From the NCBI GenBank assembly GCA_937952285.1, contig CALFZE010000015.1, positions 42,841 to 106,840 of the forward strand: 64,000 bases of DNA, written 5' to 3'. Under the pieces are notes generated by a model that made no database searches, had not been told where the DNA came from, and worked only from the letters and a program-made list of their open reading frames with translations. Positions within the stretch are counted from its first letter, which is position 1. Every line of letters starts with the position of its first letter. This DNA comes from UBA2428 sp002343545. Lineage in GTDB: Bacteria; Bdellovibrionota; UBA2428. Positions 59,207-64,000 of the stretch are shown one piece after another. Made by a program: the position numbers and the translations under genes.

Positions 59207-61287
59207 GAACCCTCTTCGAGTTTCCGGACGCGAGCTACTTTTCGCGCGAGCTGAGCTGGCTCGCCTTCAACGACCGCGTGCTCGACGAAGCCGCCGATCT
59301 TTCGACGCCCCTGCTCGAGCGCCTCAAGTTTCTCGTCATCGTCTCGACGAACCTCGAGGAGTTCTTTCGCGTCCGCGTGGCCGCGCTTTTCCAGAAAGAC
59401 GACCTCACGGAAAATCGCGACGGGATCCCCGTTATCCGCCTGCGGGAACGCGTCCGTAACTGGGTCTACGAGCAGAAGCAGCGGCAGGCCTTTCTCTTCG
59501 ACGACGTCGTCCGACAACTGGCCAAAGAGGGTCTGCACATCGAGCTGGGACCTTCCGACCTGGCGGAGCAGATCTTCGAAGAGCGGGTGTTGCCGGCCAT
59601 CAAACCGCGTCCCCTTCCTTCCCCGCGACGGCTGAAGGCGCTCCCGGGCGGCAAGCTCTTCGTATTGGTCAAACTCAAGCGCTCGCGGGCGCTCATCGAG
59701 ATCCCGCCGGAACTCGGCCGCCTCCAGATCGTGGGCAACCGCGTTTTCCCGGTCGAGCGGCTCATCGCGAACTACAAAGACCGCCTCTTCCGCGACCGCG
59801 AAGTCGAGGAAGTCTTCTCGTTCAAGCTCTCGCGCGACGCCGAGATGGAGATCGACGACGATTCCGACGACCCGATCAAGATGATCGAGGAAGGCATCAA
59901 GGACCGCGCGAGCAACGAAATCGTGCGCTTCGAGGTCGACTCGCCCTCGCTCAACAACTCCGTCGGCTGGCTGCAGGCCGCGCTGGGCGTTCCCTACGAG
60001 CGACTCTACGCCTTCTGGTTGCCGCTCGACCTCAAAGACTTCATGCAGCTCACCGAGCTGCCGGATTTCCGCAAGCTTCGCTACGACTACCCCGAGCCCA
60101 AGCGACCCCGCGCGCTGCCGGCCGGGCTCAAGCCCGAGCAGTACTTCGCGATGCTCGATCGCCAAGACGTCCTGCTCCACCACCCTTTCAGCTCCTTCGA
60201 CCCGATCACGGAGCTCGTGCAGAACGCGGCCAAGGATCCCGCGGTCACCCGCATCGGACAGACGCTCTACCGCACCTCGGGATCGAGCCCCATCCTGAGC
60301 GCCCTCATGGACGCGGCGAAGGCGGGCAAGAAGGTCACGGCGCTCGTCGAGCTCAAGGCCCGTTTCGACGAGGCGAACAACATCCGCTGGGCGCGCGCGC
60401 TCGAGGAAGCCGGCGCCGAAGTCATCTACGGCGCGCCGGAGCTCAAGATCCACGCCAAGCTCACCTACATCGAACGCAAGGCCGAGCGCAAACGCCGCGG
60501 CTACGTGCACATCTCGACCGGGAACTACCACCCCCGAACCGCGAGGCTCTACACCGACCTCGCGCTGCTCACGAGCGATCCGGCGCACGCGCGCGACGCG
60601 CGCCAGCTCTTCGACCTCTTCGAGAAAATGAACAAGCGGGGAAACTTCTCGAAACTCGTCGAGAACCCCGGTCGTTTCGCCAAGGCCTTCCGCACCTGGG
60701 TCGTCGCCCCCTCGCGCCTGCACGACCGCATCGTGCAGTGGATCCACCGCGAGACCAAGAACGCCCGCGCCGGCAAGCCCTCCGGAATCCGCGTCAAGCT
60801 GAACGGGCTCGTCGAGCCCGCGGTCATCGACGCGCTCTACAAGGCGAGCCAGGCCGGCGTGCCCGTGGACCTCATCGTCCGCGGCATGTGTTGTCTGCGC
60901 CCGGGCGTGCGCGAGCTGCGACCCGGCAAGCGCGTCAAGCTGTCCGAGAACATCCGCGTCCGCTCGCTCGTCGACAAGTACCTCGAACACTCCCGCATCT
61001 TCATCTTCGAGAACGCCGGCGACCGGCAGGTCTGGGTTTCGTCGGCCGACTGGATGCCGCGAAACTTCTTTCGGCGCATCGAGCTCGCCGTCCCCATCCT
61101 CAACCCGGCGATCCGCGACTACCTGAGCGACGTGTACTGGGGAGTCTATTCGCGCGACAACGTCCGCATGCGCGAATGCACGAGCGAGGGATTCTACGTC
61201 AAGGCGACGGCCGGCGCCGCCCCGCCCGTGCGCGCCCAGCTCGTCTTCGAGCGACTCGGCGTCCCCGACTTTCCCCCGGAATTCTAA
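59203..61287 (+). CDS. ppk1: polyphosphate kinase Ppk1
   Basis: 694 residues from ATG 59203. N-terminal SYFSRELSWLAFNDRVLDEA, STNLEEFFRVRVA, LIHHPF-like LLHHPFSSFDP, and KAGKKVTALVELKARFDEANNIRWARALEEAGAEVIYG. Catalytic His in VHISTGNYH and the second in KYLEHSRIFIF. All conserved segments are present and length is normal. It synthesises polyphosphate from ATP reversibly. Confidence 0.97.
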   Translation: MRTLFEFPDASYFSRELSWLAFNDRVLDEAADLSTPLLERLKFLVIVSTNLEEFFRVRVAALFQKDDLTENRDGIPVIRLRERVRNWVYEQKQRQAFLFDDVVRQLAKEGLHIELGPSDLAEQIFEERVLPAIKPRPLPSPRRLKALPGGKLFVLVKLKRSRALIEIPPELGRLQIVGNRVFPVERLIANYKDRLFRDREVEEVFSFKLSRDAEMEIDDDSDDPIKMIEEGIKDRASNEIVRFEVDSPSLNNSVGWLQAALGVPYERLYAFWLPLDLKDFMQLTELPDFRKLRYDYPEPKRPRALPAGLKPEQYFAMLDRQDVLLHHPFSSFDPITELVQNAAKDPAVTRIGQTLYRTSGSSPILSALMDAAKAGKKVTALVELKARFDEANNIRWARALEEAGAEVIYGAPELKIHAKLTYIERKAERKRRGYVHISTGNYHPRTARLYTDLALLTSDPAHARDARQLFDLFEKMNKRGNFSKLVENPGRFAKAFRTWVVAPSRLHDRIVQWIHRETKNARAGKPSGIRVKLNGLVEPAVIDALYKASQAGVPVDLIVRGMCCLRPGVRELRPGKRVKLSENIRVRSLVDKYLEHSRIFIFENAGDRQVWVSSADWMPRNFFRRIELAVPILNPAIRDYLSDVYWGVYSRDNVRMRECTSEGFYVKATAGAAPPVRAQLVFERLGVPDFPPEF

Positions 61288-61303
61288 AAAGTGCCTGACG
61301 CCC

Positions 61304-62578
61304 TCAGAGCTTTTCGAGGATGCGCTCGAGCTTCATGCCGCGCGAGCCTTTGAGCAGGACGACGCCCGGATCGAGCTCCTCGCGGCGCAAGGCCGCGGCC
61401 GCCGAAGCCGAGTCCTCGAAGTAGCGCGTCGAAGCCGGCAAGCGCGGGCGCTTGGCGGCCGCGCGACGCAGCTCGGGACCGATGAGCACGAGATTCTGGA
61501 CCCCCAGCCGCTCGACGAGCGTGAGGACTTTGTCGTGCGAGACTTCGGTCGCGTTGCCGAGGTCCAGCATATCGCCCAGGACGCAATGGAAGGGGCGCTC
61601 CAGGTCGCGCGCGAGCGCCGCCCCGTACTCCAGCGCGGCCGTCACCGAGCTCACGTTCGCGTTGTAGTGGTCGGCCAGCACCGTGCATGCCGCCCCCATC
61701 TCGAAGCGCGCGCCGCGGCCTTCCGGGACCTCGAGTTTCGCGACCCGACGCGCGATCGCTTCGGCGCTCACCCCCACGGACTGCGCGACCGCGCAAGCCA
61801 ACGCCGCGTTCTGACGGGCCATCGGGTGATCGAGGTTCGTGCGCCAACGCGGGTCGAGCTTCTCGGGCGACGAGGCGACCAAGGTCACGCCGGGCTTGCC
61901 GCGCAGCTTAACGAGCCACGGATCCGCCTCGGGCACGAAGGCCCGGCCGCCGTGCGAGAGGCAGTGCTCGATCAAGAGGCATTCCTCCCGGAACACGTTC
62001 TCGATCGTCTTGAGCAAATTCAAGTGCTCCTCGCCGATCGAGGTCAAGACGACCGTATCCGGGTGAACGAGCGTCGCGTGACGCGTCATCTCGCCCGGAC
62101 CGTCGATGCCGATCTCGACGACGGCGACCTCGACGTCCGCGCGAAGTTTCTCGAGCGTGCGCGGGATGCCGAGCTCGCCGTTCTGCGACTTGTCGGTCGC
62201 GACGACGCGAAGTTCCTCGGCAAGGAGCTGACGCAGGAACTCCTTCGTGGACGTCTTGCCGTTGCTGCCGCCGACGCCGACGACACGACCGCCGAACTTG
62301 CGCCGGAAGGCCGCCGCGATCTCGCGGTGGGCCGTCGCCGGGTTCGCGACTTCGACGAGGCGATCCCGGAACTTCTCGAGCTCCGGGTGGGCTTCGAGAA
62401 AATCCTTCGGGACGACCGCGCCGAGCGCGCGCGACTCCGCCAGGAGCGAAGGCACGAACTCCGCCCCGTCGCGGCTTTCGCCCTTGAGCGCCACGAAGAT
62501 CGTCTTGGCGGTCGAAGCGCGCGAGTCGCTCGTGAAACCCTCGGCGGAGCGGATCCAGTTTTCGATCGTCGCGTTCAT
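61304..62578 (-). CDS. murF: UDP-MurNAc-tripeptide--D-Ala-D-Ala ligase MurF
   Basis: 424 residues. ATP loop VVGVGGSNGKTSTKEFLRQLL, EIGIDGPGEM, TSIGEEHLNLL, DHPMARQNAALACAVA, DHYNANVSSVTAALEYG (DxYNANP-type MurF signature) and LGDMLDLG. Normal length. ATG 62578 overlaps the murD stop. Adds D-Ala-D-Ala in the cytoplasm during peptidoglycan precursor synthesis. Confidence 0.95.
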   Translation of the reverse strand: MNATIENWIRSAEGFTSDSRASTAKTIFVALKGESRDGAEFVPSLLAESRALGAVVPKDFLEAHPELEKFRDRLVEVANPATAHREIAAAFRRKFGGRVVGVGGSNGKTSTKEFLRQLLAEELRVVATDKSQNGELGIPRTLEKLRADVEVAVVEIGIDGPGEMTRHATLVHPDTVVLTSIGEEHLNLLKTIENVFREECLLIEHCLSHGGRAFVPEADPWLVKLRGKPGVTLVASSPEKLDPRWRTNLDHPMARQNAALACAVAQSVGVSAEAIARRVAKLEVPEGRGARFEMGAACTVLADHYNANVSSVTAALEYGAALARDLERPFHCVLGDMLDLGNATEVSHDKVLTLVERLGVQNLVLIGPELRRAAAKRPRLPASTRYFEDSASAAAALRREELDPGVVLLKGSRGMKLERILEKL

Positions 62579-63873
62579 TTCATTTCCTTCCCGAAGCTTT
62601 CCTTCACGAAGCGGCGAAAAAATTCACCGCGTTCCTCGAAATTGCGGAACTCGTCGAGGCTCGTGCCCCCCGGACTCATCACGACCCAGTCTTCCGCCGC
62701 GACCCGCGCCACGAGCCCCGCGAGCGCGGCCGCGAGAGTCGCGAACGACTCGCCGTCGCGTCCGACGCCCGCGCGCGCCGTTTCGCGGCACTCGCCAAAA
62801 TACACCGGCTTCAGACGGGGGTCCCGCAGCCTTTCGGCGAGCTGCGCCCAAGGAAGTTTCTTGTCCTTGCCGCCGAGCAGGCACCAAATCCGGGGCGCCG
62901 AGGACTCGAGCGCGGCGGACAACGCCGTCTCGACGCTGTCCATCGAAGTGCCTTTGCTGTCGTTCACGAAGCGCACGCCGCCGAAAAGCCCCAGGTCCTC
63001 GAGCCGGTGCGCGAGCCCCGGAAACTCCGCGAGGCCCCGACGGTAGCCGTGGTCCCAACCGAGTTTTTCCGCGAGCGCGGCCACGAGCGCGACGTTGTCG
63101 CGATTGTGGCTCCCGACCAGGCGCAGCTCGCGCGCCCACTCCCCGAGCACGGGCGAATGGCGCGAGGCCCAGAGTTTTTCGGCGAAGCCCGGCAGTTTCG
63201 CCGCCCGGGCGCGCAGGTCGCCGCCGTTCTCGTTGAGCGCCACGAAGCGAGCCGTGCGGGCGCAGAGCGTCTCCTTGACGGCGTAATAATCCTCGAGCGA
63301 GGCGTAGCGCTCGAGGTGGTTCGGGGAAAGGTAGGTGATCACGGAAGCCTCGCAACGCAGCCGCCCCGCGTTTTCGAGCTGGTAACTCGAAAGCTCGAGC
63401 CCGATCCAATCCGCGCGCGGACGGCGCCCCGCGAGTGCGTCGGCCGCGTAAGCCGCGAGCGGCTCGCCCAAGTTGCCGCCCACGAAGACTTCGAAGCCCG
63501 CCGCCCGCGCCGCCGCGCCCACGAGCGAAACCGTCGTGCTCTTGCCGAGCGAACCCGTGACGCCGACGATGCGTTCGCCCGCGAGCGTTTCGAAGGCTAA
63601 CGCCAGCTCGCTCGTGATATGCCCGCCGGCCCGGGCGAAGTCTTGGATCCACGGCGTCGAAAGCGGAACGCCGGGCGAGACGACGAGATGGGTCGGACGC
63701 ACGTCCGCCAAGAAGAGCTTTTCGTCGACGTAATCGCCCTGGGCGGCCTGCCGATCGTAGACCCAGGGGGCCTCGGCGCCCAAAGCGCGGAAGAGGCGCT
63801 TGGCCGCGTTGCCGCTGATGCCGCCGCCGACGATGCCGTAACGATTCTGAGCCGAGTACGCGGAGGCGTCCAT
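62575..63873 (-). CDS. murD: UDP-MurNAc-L-alanine--D-glutamate ligase MurD
   Basis: 432 residues. N-terminal Rossmann part with YGIVGGGISGNAAKRLF, LVVSPGVPLSTPWI, ATP loop VTGSLGKSTTVSLVG, LELSSYQLENAG (MurD signature), YLSPNHLERYASLEDYYAVK (conserved HLER), HNRDNVALVAALA, VNDSKGTSMDSVETAL and VMSPGGTSLDEFRNFEERGEFF. Catalytic set complete. Gene order murD-murF differs from the classic mraY in between. Bases 63874-64000 hold nothing I can identify. Confidence 0.96.
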   Translation of the reverse strand: MDASAYSAQNRYGIVGGGISGNAAKRLFRALGAEAPWVYDRQAAQGDYVDEKLFLADVRPTHLVVSPGVPLSTPWIQDFARAGGHITSELALAFETLAGERIVGVTGSLGKSTTVSLVGAAARAAGFEVFVGGNLGEPLAAYAADALAGRRPRADWIGLELSSYQLENAGRLRCEASVITYLSPNHLERYASLEDYYAVKETLCARTARFVALNENGGDLRARAAKLPGFAEKLWASRHSPVLGEWARELRLVGSHNRDNVALVAALAEKLGWDHGYRRGLAEFPGLAHRLEDLGLFGGVRFVNDSKGTSMDSVETALSAALESSAPRIWCLLGGKDKKLPWAQLAERLRDPRLKPVYFGECRETARAGVGRDGESFATLAAALAGLVARVAAEDWVVMSPGGTSLDEFRNFEERGEFFRRFVKESFGKEMK

Positions 63874-64000
63874 CCCGACAATCTAGGCCGGGTTTGGGGC
63901 CACTGCGAGACCGGCGCGCGGAATTCTTGAAGCGCGTAAAGAAGGGATCCGCGCGGGGGTGGCTGCCCGAAAAAGCCAAAGTCGGATAAATAGAGGGATA

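Noticed and set aside
1..64000. CRISPR arrays, rRNA and tRNA genes
   Set aside because: No regularly spaced direct repeats, no rRNA-like blocks and no cloverleaf with a CCA end seen by eye on either strand; a tRNAscan/Infernal run would settle it.

Overview
The window is GC-rich (roughly 63-65% by eye) and almost fully coding. It is chromosomal DNA of a Gram-negative bacterium with a strongly outer-membrane-directed gene set: many signal peptides, lipoboxes, beta-barrels and TPR proteins, plus Pal/CpoB-like proteins. The best taxonomic clue is a complete-looking Agl/Glt-type gliding or trans-envelope motor locus: TolQ plus two TolR paralogues, a GltD-like TPR giant, a GltG-like protein with an AgmX/PglI C-terminus, and a CglB-like VWA lipoprotein. 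Together with DUF4398 lipoproteins this points to Bdellovibrionota or a deltaproteobacterial relative (inference). Several frame breaks (1165-1711, 752-981, the end of the aldo/keto reductase, the missing rsmA stop) mean that genuine decay and assembly error both have to be considered.

Layout. 1-1000 is an AT-richer patch with a truncated alpha/beta hydrolase and a broken tyrosine-recombinase remnant. 1165-9000 holds small secreted, membrane and housekeeping-accessory genes: GNAT, GFA, metallophosphoesterase, two uncharacterised secreted proteins and an AHSA1 protein. 8937-16400 holds an OmpA/DUF4398 lipoprotein, a secreted alpha-amylase, an SRPBCC protein, a lipoprotein, a sugar-dehydrogenase beta-propeller, an HTATIP2-like reductase and an EamA permease. 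16693-22650 holds a CxxCH protein, then MarR divergent from a tiny apparently leaderless membrane peptide, thioredoxin and aldo/keto reductase, then a kinase-like lipoprotein, an FAH-family protein and a pentapeptide-repeat protein.

36057 down to 22684 (minus strand) is the Agl/Glt-like machine. TolQ/R/R would be the proton-driven motor, GltD, GltE-like and GltG proteins the periplasmic connector, a small beta-barrel the outer-membrane base, a GYF_2 plus PilZ-like protein a cytoplasmic input, and the VWA lipoprotein the surface adhesin. 36346-46252 carries a secreted protein of unknown function, an L,D-transpeptidase-like protein with a coupled partner, a YejABE-type peptide importer without its ATPase, a 125-bp inverted-repeat element and a large secreted protein with a possible caspase-like His/Cys pair.

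46335-54275 contains an orphan nuoI, a rhomboid homologue lacking its catalytic residues, an AT-rich GNAT gene, then smpB-DUF502-rsmA/OMP-tsaD-cpoB-like-DUF4398-pal in one overlapping minus-strand series. 54327-61287 (plus) encodes a zinc-metallopeptidase/beta-barrel protein, a second barrel, a zinc-ribbon protein and Ppk1. 61304-63873 (minus) is murD-murF. I see no tRNA, rRNA, CRISPR array or intact mobile element.
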